Shown piece after piece: positions 24,156 to 32,562 of a stretch of 59,269 nt of DNA. The translations under genes were made by a program, and so were the position numbers. This stretch comes from Desulfotomaculum sp. (GTDB lineage: Bacteria > Bacillota > Desulfotomaculia > Desulfotomaculales > Nap2-2B): the NCBI GenBank assembly GCA_003513005.1, contig DOTD01000031.1, positions 1 to 59,269 of the forward strand, written 5' to 3'. The number at the start of each line of letters is the position of its first letter. Positions within the stretch are counted from its first letter, which is position 1. The notes beneath the pieces were generated by a model. That model worked only from the letters and a program-made list of their open reading frames with translations, made no database searches and was not told the origin of the DNA.

Positions 24156-26176
24156 TTAGACAATCTCCCTTCAACATCAACATCCAAAGTATAGGGTACT
24201 TTAACTGAAATCCAGGTTCCTTTTCCCGGCTGGGAGCCGATGATGCAATTTCCTCCTAAAAGGAGCGCTCTTTCCTGCATACTGGCCAAGCCGAGGCGGT
24301 TGTAATTTTGTGAGTTAACTAACGAACTCTGGTTAAAACCGGTCCCGTTATCCCTGATGGTCAGCAGGATGTCTTTTTTGCGGACCATAAGTTCAACATC
24401 CACGCTGGTGGCAGTTGCGTGTTTAATTATATTAGTCAGCGCTTCCTGCAGAATTCTGAACAGAGCTATTTCTGTTTGGGGCGGCAGGCGCAGATTATCG
24501 CCCGGATTGGCCGCCATTCCAACCATGCTTTCTTCGGGAGGTCTGTCATGACCGTTCGGCGTATTGAGATTGAAATGTAGGCCGATGGGGATATTGTGTT
24601 TTTCCTGAATTTCGTTTGTATACGACTTGATAGCCGGTATAAGTCCGTAGTTATCTAAGATCATCGGCCTTAAGCCTGACAAAATCCGCCTTATATCCTG
24701 AATCTGATTTCCTAAAATATTGGTCAGGTTGGATATTTCTCCATACCAATCAGCGGGCTGTAAATTGTAAGTCGGAGTAATCCTTTGCAGCCGGTACCAG
24801 ATAGCAATTAAAGCCTGAATGACGCTGTCATGCAGCTCCGAAGCCAGATGTTTGCGCTCATCCTCCTGGGCGGTGATGATTTTATTGACCAACTTGTGAA
24901 GGAGCAGTTCTTTTTGCTCCAATTTTTCAATCAGCCTTGCGTTTTCAATAGCTATGGCCGTAACGCGCGCGATGGCGAAAATAATTTCGGCGGCCTCGTC
25001 TTCGAAGCCCTCCAGGCGGCTGTCCCGCGGACGGTCAACTTGCATTATCCCGATTGCTTTGTCCTTGTTCAGGATGGGTACCACGATCAGCCAGTGGTAG
25101 TTGAAGGTCTCAATAATATCAGCCGGAAGCAAATTATAGATATTTTCAGGCGTGATTATTACCGGATGCTGTGTCTGGATTGCCTGGATGATGGCCGGGT
25201 ATGGTTTTTGGCCTGAAAGAGCTCTAAACTGGTTGCGCAGTTTAGGGTCGTAGCTTCCTACGGCGACCGCCGGAGTAAGGTTTTTATTTTCGTCCAGGAG
25301 GAAGAGACTAGTTCTTGCGGAAAAAAGATCTGCCGTCAGTTGGGCGACAACATGCAGGGCCTGGCCGATATCCAGGGTTGAACTGATCGTGCTGGCCATT
25401 TCCAGCCAGGTTGTTAATTTTCTAAGAGTGCGTTTTGGGGAACTGCGGAAAACAAACTCCTGAATCATATCCGCCATATGCCTGCCCAGGGACATTGTTT
25501 TTACGAGCAGGCGTTGGGCAGTTTCAGCGTCGGTGTCAAAGATGACAATTTCCATTGTTCCGCTGGGTTCCTCAACCTGCAGCATCACGGGCAGCGTGGT
25601 TTTGGCGGCCGGCGAGAATAATTTCAGCCATTCCCTTAAGTCAAACGGGCTGTCCGGGAAAAAGAGGTGTCTGGAGAGGTCCTGCCAGCGGGCGGCCCAG
25701 ATATGGTCCTTTTTATGCGAGTTCTTATAAACATCAAGGCAGACGGGAAGTTTGTCATGCCTGAGCAGGATAAACGCCACCCAGTAAAAATCGAAGGATT
25801 GGATGAATCTTTTCAGTATTTGGCGCAGGTTGGTTTCCAACTGTTTTGGCATTACGGCTGAGGGACTTACCCGGCAGATAATCAAAAGTTTCGGTTTCCC
25901 CGTGTCCACCAATGTGCCTCCTTCTGCTGAAAAACTTATATTTTCCGCCAAAAGAATTCTAACGCATGTCCGCACGACTGTCAACCATTTTTCATGCTTA
26001 TGGACTAACACTAATGAGTTACTACCTTTTTCGCCCTTTTTTAAATCCTTACTCATTCTTTTTAGCGATTTTCTTTTATATTTAGATATTTTACTATCTT
26101 TATAGAGGACACAAGTAAAAAAGGCATAGGTCTGCGCCTCGGCTAAACCGTACCCTTCCCGTCGGAGGAAAGTCAT
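24152..26176 (-). CDS. NarX/DegS-type sensor histidine kinase with GAF domain
   Basis: A soluble kinase of up to 674 residues. About residues 260-410 form a GAF domain (LDIGQALHVVAQLTADLFSA). HisKA_3 is near 435 with the phospho-His in LASELHDSVIQALIAIWYRL, and HATPase at about 570-660 has ILQEALTNIIKHATA and IRDNGTGFNQ. The first about 250 residues match no domain I recognise. An internal ATG at 26056 gives a 634-residue form starting MSKDLKKGEKGSNSLVLVH; neither start has a clear ribosome-binding site. No membrane segments are seen, so it senses a cytosolic signal. Partner: the NarL-type regulator downstream. Confidence 0.88.
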   Translation of the reverse strand: MTFLRREGYGLAEAQTYAFFTCVLYKDSKISKYKRKSLKRMSKDLKKGEKGSNSLVLVHKHEKWLTVVRTCVRILLAENISFSAEGGTLVDTGKPKLLIICRVSPSAVMPKQLETNLRQILKRFIQSFDFYWVAFILLRHDKLPVCLDVYKNSHKKDHIWAARWQDLSRHLFFPDSPFDLREWLKLFSPAAKTTLPVMLQVEEPSGTMEIVIFDTDAETAQRLLVKTMSLGRHMADMIQEFVFRSSPKRTLRKLTTWLEMASTISSTLDIGQALHVVAQLTADLFSARTSLFLLDENKNLTPAVAVGSYDPKLRNQFRALSGQKPYPAIIQAIQTQHPVIITPENIYNLLPADIIETFNYHWLIVVPILNKDKAIGIMQVDRPRDSRLEGFEDEAAEIIFAIARVTAIAIENARLIEKLEQKELLLHKLVNKIITAQEDERKHLASELHDSVIQALIAIWYRLQRITPTYNLQPADWYGEISNLTNILGNQIQDIRRILSGLRPMILDNYGLIPAIKSYTNEIQEKHNIPIGLHFNLNTPNGHDRPPEESMVGMAANPGDNLRLPPQTEIALFRILQEALTNIIKHATATSVDVELMVRKKDILLTIRDNGTGFNQSSLVNSQNYNRLGLASMQERALLLGGNCIIGSQPGKGTWISVKVPYTLDVDVEGRLSN

Positions 26177-26791
26177 CTGCGTTCTTTTTAACGCCTTTAA
26201 ACATGATGGTTAAGTCAGCAGGCGGGTAGCGATTTTTACAACAGGTACCGGCAGAGGTAGAAAGAGAAAAAAGTTTAGATTGTTGCCGCAGTAAACAAAA
26301 AGCAGCGGCCGTAAACGATACCAGGCCTTCCGGGGCATTCTTTTTAAGAGAACGAGGCCTGGGGTAGTGAACAGCGTCAAGGAGAAACTAAAGACATCAG
26401 GGCTGGGATTTAAGGACGCCCGAAATTAGATGGTCCGCTGCTGTAATGTGCCTTAAGGTTAGCGATACCCCCGGTTGAACTTCCCCCGACGGAAGATTTT
26501 CTCAGGTTGACGCCTCAAAAACATAGCTTCGTGACGAATTAATAGATTTCTTCGATAAAGATAAAGAAGTTATGGGCATAGCTGACTTAAAGCACGCTGG
26601 AGGAAACCGGAAGAAAGGTTGAGCGCGCAGTTCTTTATTTAAAGAAAGCCTATGTAAACCGGCGTAGAAGAAGCGACAGCAGAACCGTTTCACCCGGACA
26701 CGGGAAGCTGCCCTTGGGCGGCAGCGATGATGTCCCCTTTTTATCAAGTTAGAAAATGGTACGGTAATAAAAAGACCAAGGAGGAAAGATT
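26177..26791. other. 615-bp gap with possible coding debris
   Basis: No gene is convincing here. Short plus-strand fragments look protein-like but are broken by stops, for example PEIRWSAAVMCLKVSDTPG (about 26410-26470) and ELIDFFDKDKEVMGIADLKH (about 26537-26596). They may be remains of a deleted gene upstream of the aromatic module. No RNA gene, terminator with T run or repeat was recognised. Confidence 0.3.
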
Positions 26792-27538
26792 GTGCGCTTA
26801 GATGGAAAAGTAATTGTTGTAACCGGAGCAAGAATGGGTATTGGCGAAGGAGTAGCTATTTCTTTAGCCAAAGATGGAGCAGATCTGTGCCTGGTCAGCC
26901 GGAAAATTTCCGAAGAAGACGCTATTGTAAAAGCGTGCAAGGACCTTGGACGCAAGGTCATAGCTGTCAAGGCTGACGTAGGCAAGCGCTCCGAGGTGCA
27001 GGCTATGGTTGACCAGACAATGAGCACCTTCGGGAAGATCGACGGCTTGTTCAACAATGCGGGAATAAGCAAGCCGGCCATGCTTCTTAAGATGTCCGAA
27101 GAAGTATGGGATGATATTATCCGGATCAATCTCACGGGGACTTTTTACTGCATTCAGGCCGTAGCCAACACAATGCTGGAAAGGAAGACCGGTTCCATTA
27201 TCAACGTTACTTCCTCAGCCGGCTTGATGGGCACAATAGGACAGGTAAATTATACAGCAGCAAAGGGAGGGGTACACGCTTTAACCAAATCTGCAGCTAA
27301 GGAACTAGCCCGGTACAACATCCGGGTGAACTGCATCTCCCCAATGGCGGAGACTGATATGACCAAGGTAATCGCTACCGATCCCCGTTTTAAAGACAAG
27401 TACCTGGAGCGCATTCCGCTGGGAAGGTGGGCGCCGCCTGAGGAGATTGGACCAGTTGTGTCATTCTTAGCCTCTGAGGAATCATCATATGTAACCGGGC
27501 AGACCATCTGTGTGGACGGCGGTATGGTAATGCTTTAG
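26792..27538 (+). CDS. Short-chain dehydrogenase/reductase, probable 3-hydroxyacyl-CoA dehydrogenase
   Basis: A 248-residue SDR with a GTG start after GAGGAAAG. The cofactor motif is VTGARMGIGEGVA, the NNAG motif is LFNNAGIS, and the catalytic residues are Ser in VTSSAGLMG and Y-x3-K in YTAAKGG. Annotation tools would call it FabG-like. Its place right before a thiolase/OB-fold pair and the Bam genes suggests that it oxidises 3-hydroxypimelyl-CoA, the product of BamA, to 3-oxopimelyl-CoA. That role is inferred from context; the sequence itself shows only a classical SDR. Confidence 0.88.
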   Translation: MRLDGKVIVVTGARMGIGEGVAISLAKDGADLCLVSRKISEEDAIVKACKDLGRKVIAVKADVGKRSEVQAMVDQTMSTFGKIDGLFNNAGISKPAMLLKMSEEVWDDIIRINLTGTFYCIQAVANTMLERKTGSIINVTSSAGLMGTIGQVNYTAAKGGVHALTKSAAKELARYNIRVNCISPMAETDMTKVIATDPRFKDKYLERIPLGRWAPPEEIGPVVSFLASEESSYVTGQTICVDGGMVML

Positions 27539-27569
27539 GCAAATAAATGTACTTATAGGAGGTTTGACG

Positions 27570-28727
27570 ATGCCTGATAAAGATGTGGCCGTTATTGGAG
27601 TAGGCCAGAGCGCTTTTGTGCGCGGTTATCCCGGTGGTATTCGGGAATTATGTTTTGAAGCCTACAGGGAAGCTATGCAGGATGCGGGGATTCCCTCGAA
27701 GGAAATCAAAGCTTTAATTGTTTGCTGCGCTCCCGAGTACGATAAGCAGCGCAGTCCCTCGAGCTTAATTAATGAGTACCTGGGGCTAAACCCGTCGCCT
27801 GCCTTTATGGTTGAATCCCTGTGTTCCTCAAGTACGACAGGGTTTGCTATCGCGTACTCATTTATCAAGAGCGGAGTTTACGATGTTGTTTGTGTCCTGG
27901 GATTCCAGAAGATGTCCGAAATCACCTCCCAGGATGTCCAGGAGCGCATGGGGCGCGGCGCCGACGTAATGTGGGAGTCTCCTTACGGGACATCCATGCC
28001 CGCATATTATGCCATGTACGCCCAGGCGCATTTTGCCAACTTTGGCACGAAGTCGGAGGATCTGGCCCTGGTCCGTGTTAAAGCGTCAACATACGGACAG
28101 TTAAATGAAAAGGCAGTCTACCGTAAGAAGGTCACTTTTGAGCAGGTGATGGAAGCGGGTCTTGTTTCCAGTCCCTTAAAAGTAATGGACTGCTGTGCAA
28201 ATGCAGACGGATCCTCCTGTGTTATCTTAGCCTCGGCTGACAGGGCCAAGGAACTCAGCAAGAAGCCGGTTTGGGTTATGGGTGTCGGTTCAGCCAACGC
28301 GCCGATGAACCTGGCCAGCAGGGAACATATGAGGGGCCTGGATTGCGCGCGCATAGCCGGAGAAAAGGCCTACGCCATGGCCGGCGTAGGGCCGCAGGAT
28401 ATTGACGTGGCCGAAGTTCACGACTGCTTCACCATTGCGGAAATTCTGGCCTACGAGGCTCTTGGCTTTGCCAAACCAGGAGAAGGCCCTCAGCTGATCC
28501 GCGATAAAGAAACATATCTCGAAGGCAAAATTCCGGTTAACGTAGACGGCGGGCTGCTGTCCAAAGGGCATCCGATCGGCGCTACAGGCGGTTCGCAGCT
28601 AAGGACGATTGTCCTGCAGCTACGCGGAGAGGCGGGCGCCATCCAGGTGCCGAATGCTGAAATCGGCCTCGTTCACAATATCGGCGGTGTAGGTATCTAC
28701 GGGAACGTTTTAATATTGGGGAGGTAG
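27570..28727 (+). CDS. SCP2/BbsB-type thiolase
   Basis: A 385-residue thiolase-superfamily protein; ATG at 27570 after AGGAGG. The active-site Cys lies in VESLCSSSTTGFAIAY, the His in AEVHDCFTIAE and a second site in SKGHPIGATGG. The length and the NIGGVGIYGNV end fit the SCP-x thiolase group that works together with a DUF35 OB-fold protein, which follows 6 nt later. In toluene degraders BbsA/BbsB form such a pair. Here the likely reaction is thiolytic cleavage of 3-oxopimelyl-CoA to glutaryl-CoA and acetyl-CoA, inferred from the neighbouring Bam genes. Confidence 0.88.
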   Translation: MPDKDVAVIGVGQSAFVRGYPGGIRELCFEAYREAMQDAGIPSKEIKALIVCCAPEYDKQRSPSSLINEYLGLNPSPAFMVESLCSSSTTGFAIAYSFIKSGVYDVVCVLGFQKMSEITSQDVQERMGRGADVMWESPYGTSMPAYYAMYAQAHFANFGTKSEDLALVRVKASTYGQLNEKAVYRKKVTFEQVMEAGLVSSPLKVMDCCANADGSSCVILASADRAKELSKKPVWVMGVGSANAPMNLASREHMRGLDCARIAGEKAYAMAGVGPQDIDVAEVHDCFTIAEILAYEALGFAKPGEGPQLIRDKETYLEGKIPVNVDGGLLSKGHPIGATGGSQLRTIVLQLRGEAGAIQVPNAEIGLVHNIGGVGIYGNVLILGR

Positions 28728-28733
28728 AACAAC

Positions 28734-29147
28734 GTGGGGTTTGAAAAGTTTGGACGGAAGAGCTTTACCGCAATTACAAAAGTAGGCGAGTACGTCGATA
28801 AGCTGGAAAGTGGCGAAGTATTCACAACCCATTGCCCCAAGTGCGACAAGACCTATTTTCCTCCTAGGATGGATTGCCCGGGTTGCTTAAGCGGCTCTTT
28901 AGAATGGGTCAAGGTTCCTGACAAGGGCAAGCTGGTTACTTTTACAAACGTCAAATATGCCCCTACCGGCTTTGAGGGCGATCTGCCCTACCTGCTGGCG
29001 GTGGTGGATTTCGACGGCTTCAGGATGTTCGGGCGGCTGGTCAGTTCTATGCAGGGTACGGATATCAAAGTTGGCATGACCGTAAAACCGGTTGTGGTCA
29101 ATTATGAAAACGGCCAGATAGCCCATGAGTTTGTAGCTGCCGAATAG
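28734..29147 (+). CDS. Zinc-ribbon OB-fold protein (DUF35), thiolase partner
   Basis: A 137-residue protein with a GTG start. The rubredoxin-like zinc ribbon CPKCDKTYFPPRMDCPGC is at about residues 32-49, followed by an OB fold (GKLVTFTNVKYAPTGFEGDL, VVDFDGFRMFGRL). DUF35 proteins bind acyl-CoA and shuttle it to the partner thiolase; BbsA is an example. The 6-nt spacing to the thiolase gene supports a stable complex. It ends before a strong promoter, so the SDR-thiolase-OB unit and the bamA unit may be transcribed separately. Confidence 0.88.
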   Translation: MGFEKFGRKSFTAITKVGEYVDKLESGEVFTTHCPKCDKTYFPPRMDCPGCLSGSLEWVKVPDKGKLVTFTNVKYAPTGFEGDLPYLLAVVDFDGFRMFGRLVSSMQGTDIKVGMTVKPVVVNYENGQIAHEFVAAE

Positions 29148-29202
29148 AATATTTTGTTTGCCGTATAGCTGCACAATGGCAATTAGAAAAAGTTATTTAC
29201 TA

Positions 29203-29232
29203 TTGACATGCTTGTACACGGGATTTTATAAT
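29203..29232 (+). promoter_or_regulatory. Consensus promoter of bamA
   Basis: TTGACA (29203-29208) and TATAAT (29227-29232), both perfect, are 18 nt apart. The transcription start should be near 29240, 37 nt before the bamA ATG, which has GGGGGAG in front. The strength suggests high expression of the ring-cleavage genes. Confidence 0.75.
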
Positions 29233-29276
29233 ACAACCATATAAAATTTAAAAAATATAAGGGGGAGTAGTAGCTA

Positions 29277-30410
29277 ATGGATATTAACAAATGGCCGCGC
29301 GAATCAGGCGCAAAAGACCACAATATCTTCACCGATCAATGGTTTGGTACCGAAGCGCCCTGTGTAATTTACGAGTTAAAGCCCATTATCGATCCGAAGG
29401 GCAACCCGGTAGAAGGCGTAAACAGCGCCTGGATAACCCTGAACAACCCTGCGCAGTTCAACTCCTACACCACGGAAATGGTCAAGGGAGTTATCGCCGG
29501 TTTCCATAAGGCTTCCATGGACCGCACGGTAGTTGCCGCGGTCTTCACGGCAGTCGGCAGCAACGCCTTCTGCACCGGCGGTAACACAAAGGAATATTCC
29601 GAGTATTATTCCATGACTCTAGAATACGGTCTATACATGGATCTCTTCAACGGTATGGTTGACGCCATCCTGAACTGCAAAAAGCCGGTTATCTGCAGGG
29701 TAAACGGCATGCGTGTGGCCGGCGGCCAGGAAATCGGCGGCGCCTGTGACCTGGCAGTATCCTCAGACATGGCTATCTTCGGTCAGGCCGGTCCGAGACA
29801 CGGTTCCGCCCCGGTTGGCGGCGCATCAGACTTCCTGCCCTGGTACATTGGAGCTGAGCGGGGAATGTTTAGTTGTATTTCCTGCCAGATGATCAGCGCC
29901 TACAAGGCTGTTGACTGGGGTATGATCACCAAGGCCGTCCCCGTATTAAAGAAGGGCGACGAGTGGATTCCCAACCCCAACGTAATTACAGACAAGTACA
30001 TCGACGGCGGCCAGATCGTCTACGGCGAAAACAAGACGGGCGCTGCTCTTGCCGAGGGAAGAGCTCTTGTCAAGGAATGTACGGTTGACTTCTCGCTCTT
30101 AGACGCCGAAGTCGACAAGTTGCTCTGGACCTTCACCAACCTCTTCCCCCACTGCCTGATGATGTCCATCGACGGTGTCCGGGCCAAGAAGAAGTTCTTC
30201 TGGGATCAGGCCAAGCTGCCCAACCGTCATTGGCTGTTAGCTAACATGATGGGCGAAGCTTACCTCGGATTCAACGCTTTCAATACCAAGAAACTCACCG
30301 GCAAAGATGTCATTGACTTCATCAAGTACAGACAGCTGGGTAATGAGGGACATCCGTTCGATCAGGAACTGGTCGACGCCGTTTTAGGTCCCCGTTTGGA
30401 AGGCAAATAG
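29277..30410 (+). CDS. bamA: 6-oxocyclohex-1-ene-1-carbonyl-CoA hydrolase
   Basis: A 377-residue crotonase-superfamily enzyme with the BamA/Oah layout. Characteristic parts are DINKWPRESGAKDHN near the start, TLNNPAQFNSYTTEMVKG, AFCTGGNTKEYSEYYS, RVNGMRVAGGQEIGGACDLA and GPRHGSAPVGGASDFLPWY. BamA opens the alicyclic ring by adding two waters to give 3-hydroxypimelyl-CoA and is the standard marker for anaerobic aromatic degradation. It is distinct from simple enoyl-CoA hydratases (about 260 residues). It leads bamR and bamQ on the same strand behind its own promoter. Confidence 0.95.
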   Translation: MDINKWPRESGAKDHNIFTDQWFGTEAPCVIYELKPIIDPKGNPVEGVNSAWITLNNPAQFNSYTTEMVKGVIAGFHKASMDRTVVAAVFTAVGSNAFCTGGNTKEYSEYYSMTLEYGLYMDLFNGMVDAILNCKKPVICRVNGMRVAGGQEIGGACDLAVSSDMAIFGQAGPRHGSAPVGGASDFLPWYIGAERGMFSCISCQMISAYKAVDWGMITKAVPVLKKGDEWIPNPNVITDKYIDGGQIVYGENKTGAALAEGRALVKECTVDFSLLDAEVDKLLWTFTNLFPHCLMMSIDGVRAKKKFFWDQAKLPNRHWLLANMMGEAYLGFNAFNTKKLTGKDVIDFIKYRQLGNEGHPFDQELVDAVLGPRLEGK

Positions 30411-30424
30411 CGATAGTTAATGGG

Positions 30425-30459
30425 ATACCAGGCGCTGATTTATGTCCAGTGCCTGGTAT
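30425..30459 (+). promoter_or_regulatory. Hairpin between bamA and bamR
   Basis: ATACCAGGCGCTG pairs with CAGTGCCTGGTAT around a 9-nt loop, with one G-U pair. No T run follows, so it is more likely an RNA stabiliser or partial attenuator setting the bamA:bamR ratio than a full terminator. Confidence 0.5.
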
Positions 30460-30513
30460 TCCTGGTTTATTCGGTGAATTTTAACTACTCCAGTTATAAG
30501 GGGTGAAATAATT

Positions 30514-31278
30514 TTGGCTTTTAAAACTCTTAAAGTCGGGAGTAAGAACGGTGTTATTACGATAACGCTTGCCCGCCCCCCGCTAAATGTTTTAACAATT
30601 CCCATGATGGAAGAAATGGTCGAGGCCTTTAAATGGGTAAAAGATGAGCCGGGCAGCATAGTAATCCTGGATGCCGAAGGAAAAGCATTCTCGGCGGGCG
30701 TAGATGTCGCCGACCATACCCCTGACAAGGTGGACAGCATGATCGACGTTTTTGACCGCCTTTTCCTGGCCATGGACGCAGTGGAAAAACCGATCGTTTG
30801 CCTGGTCAACGGCGCCGCGCTCGGCGGCGGCTGCGAAGTTGTCATTTTCTGCGACATGGTTATCGCATCGGAGAAAGCCAAACTCGGCCAGCCTGAAATC
30901 CAGGTTGGCGTGTTCCCGCCTGTCGCTTGTTTCGTGTTGCCCAAGCTTTGTTCCTGGCCGAGGGCCATGGATCTTCTCTTAAGCGGAGACGTAATCGGCG
31001 CCGAACAGGCCGAGAAGTTTGGTATAGTCAATAAAGTCCTTCCGGCGGATAATTTCAAAGAAAGCGCCATGGAATATTTAAAGAAGTTTACCGCGCTTAG
31101 CCCGGTTGTCCTGGCCATGACCAAAAAAGCCGCCAGGACCGGCATGGGGAAGGGTTTTGCAGAGGGCATCAAGGATATAGACCGCATTTATCTTAAGGAA
31201 ATGATGGCCACCGCCGATGCGCAGGAAGGGCTAAAGGCCTTTATGGAAAAAAGGCGCCCAGTCTGGCAGGGCAAATAA
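30514..31278 (+). CDS. bamR: Cyclohexa-1,5-diene-1-carbonyl-CoA hydratase
   Basis: A 254-residue enoyl-CoA hydratase-type enzyme with a TTG start 8 nt after AAGGGGTG. Crotonase motifs: LARPPLNVLTIPMMEEMVEA, the oxyanion-hole segment GKAFSAGVDVADH and VNGAALGGGCEVVIFCDM. In this setting, between bamA and bamQ, it is best called the dienoyl-CoA hydratase (Dch/BamR) that hydrates the first ring-reduction product to 6-hydroxycyclohex-1-ene-1-carbonyl-CoA. Sequence alone shows the superfamily; the specific call relies on the cluster. Confidence 0.88.
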   Translation: MAFKTLKVGSKNGVITITLARPPLNVLTIPMMEEMVEAFKWVKDEPGSIVILDAEGKAFSAGVDVADHTPDKVDSMIDVFDRLFLAMDAVEKPIVCLVNGAALGGGCEVVIFCDMVIASEKAKLGQPEIQVGVFPPVACFVLPKLCSWPRAMDLLLSGDVIGAEQAEKFGIVNKVLPADNFKESAMEYLKKFTALSPVVLAMTKKAARTGMGKGFAEGIKDIDRIYLKEMMATADAQEGLKAFMEKRRPVWQGK

Positions 31279-31349
31279 ACCGCAAAAAAGCGGTTGGCTT
31301 TGAGTTTTAAGTAGCAAAGATAAAAAAGTTATAAGGAGGAAATTACATA

Positions 31350-32420
31350 ATGGGTGTACCTTCAAAGATTGACACATGGCAAATGATTGAACCCGGTAAA
31401 TTACTGAAGACGAGCATTGACGTTCCGGAGCTGCAGCCGGACGAAGCGTTGGTGAAAGTCGCAGCCTGTGGTGTTTGTCACACTGACGTTGGCTATTTTT
31501 ATGATGGCGTACCAACCGTCAACAAGCCCCCTCTGACCCTCGGACACGAGATCAGCGGCACGGTTGTTGCAGGACCAGATAATCTGGTTGGCAAGGAAGT
31601 TATCATTCCGGCAGTCATGCCCTGCAACAAATGCGCAATCTGCGCTTCCGGCAGGGGCAACCGCTGCCTGGCGCAGAAAATGCCCGGCAACAGTCTGGGT
31701 ATGTACGGCGGCTTCTCCAGCCATATCCCCGTTCCCGCAGAGGACCTTTGCGTAGTCGAAGACAGAAAAGGCATGCCTTTGGAGTGGCTGGCAGTAGTAG
31801 CGGACGCGATTACCTCCCCCTACCAGGCTTTAATTAAAGCCGGTGTTAAGGAAGGGGACCTTGTAATGATAACCGGCGCAACGGGCGGAATCGGCGCCTA
31901 CTTGACCCAGATTGCAGGCGCCATGGGCGCCAAGGCGGTAGTAGCCATTGCCCGCAACAAGGAAAAGCTGGAGCGTTCTTTAAGTTTCGGCGCAACTTGT
32001 GCAATCAGCACGCAGGACAAAGACATGAAGGCCATTACTGCAGAGTTTCGTGCTTACTGCAAAGAAAATGGTCTTCCTCCCAACGTAGGGTGGAAAATCT
32101 TCGAGTCCACCGGGACAAAGATCGGCCAGGAAATTGCCCTGAATTTCCTTTCCTTTGTGGGCAAAATGATGGTTGTCGGATTCGGCATGCATAAGGTTGA
32201 ATACATGCTTTCCCGGTTGATGGCTTTTGACGCCGAAATCGAAGGGACATGGGGTTGCCTGCCCAAGTATTATCCCGAAGTCCTGAAAATGGTTCTGGAT
32301 GGAAAAATCAAGGTTGAACCATTCGTAGACGTACGGCCGATGAGCCAGATCGCCGCCGGTTTCGAAGAAACCCACGCCGGCAAACTATTGAAGAGAGTTG
32401 TTTTAACTCCTGACTTCTAA
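31350..32420 (+). CDS. bamQ: 6-hydroxycyclohex-1-ene-1-carbonyl-CoA dehydrogenase
   Basis: A 356-residue zinc-dependent MDR dehydrogenase. The catalytic zinc site is in CGVCHTDVGYF and GHEISG, the structural zinc site in CNKCAICASGRGNRC, and the Rossmann motif is GATGGIGAYLTQIAG. The start SKIDTWQMIEPGKLLKTS fits Had/BamQ, which oxidises the 6-hydroxy to the 6-oxo ring ester, the substrate of BamA. AGGAGG lies 10 nt before the ATG. It is the last gene of the bamA-bamR-bamQ unit, ending before an intrinsic terminator. Confidence 0.92.
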   Translation: MGVPSKIDTWQMIEPGKLLKTSIDVPELQPDEALVKVAACGVCHTDVGYFYDGVPTVNKPPLTLGHEISGTVVAGPDNLVGKEVIIPAVMPCNKCAICASGRGNRCLAQKMPGNSLGMYGGFSSHIPVPAEDLCVVEDRKGMPLEWLAVVADAITSPYQALIKAGVKEGDLVMITGATGGIGAYLTQIAGAMGAKAVVAIARNKEKLERSLSFGATCAISTQDKDMKAITAEFRAYCKENGLPPNVGWKIFESTGTKIGQEIALNFLSFVGKMMVVGFGMHKVEYMLSRLMAFDAEIEGTWGCLPKYYPEVLKMVLDGKIKVEPFVDVRPMSQIAAGFEETHAGKLLKRVVLTPDF

Positions 32421-32432
32421 AAATGGCTTGAT

Positions 32433-32467
32433 AAAAAAAGGGGGTTTTGAAAAAAGCCCCCTTTTTT
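32433..32467 (+). terminator. Intrinsic terminator after bamQ
   Basis: AAAAAAAGGGGG-loop-CCCCCTTTTTTA forms a symmetric stem with a strong T run, ending the bam unit. The A/T-symmetric form may work on both strands. Confidence 0.85.
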
Positions 32468-32562
32468 ATTCGCAAAGAAATTACAATAATTCATCTAGTA
32501 TAAAATAAAGCAATATTATGACTATTTGTTCAAATAATGCAGTTGTGAATGGAGGAAGCCGC

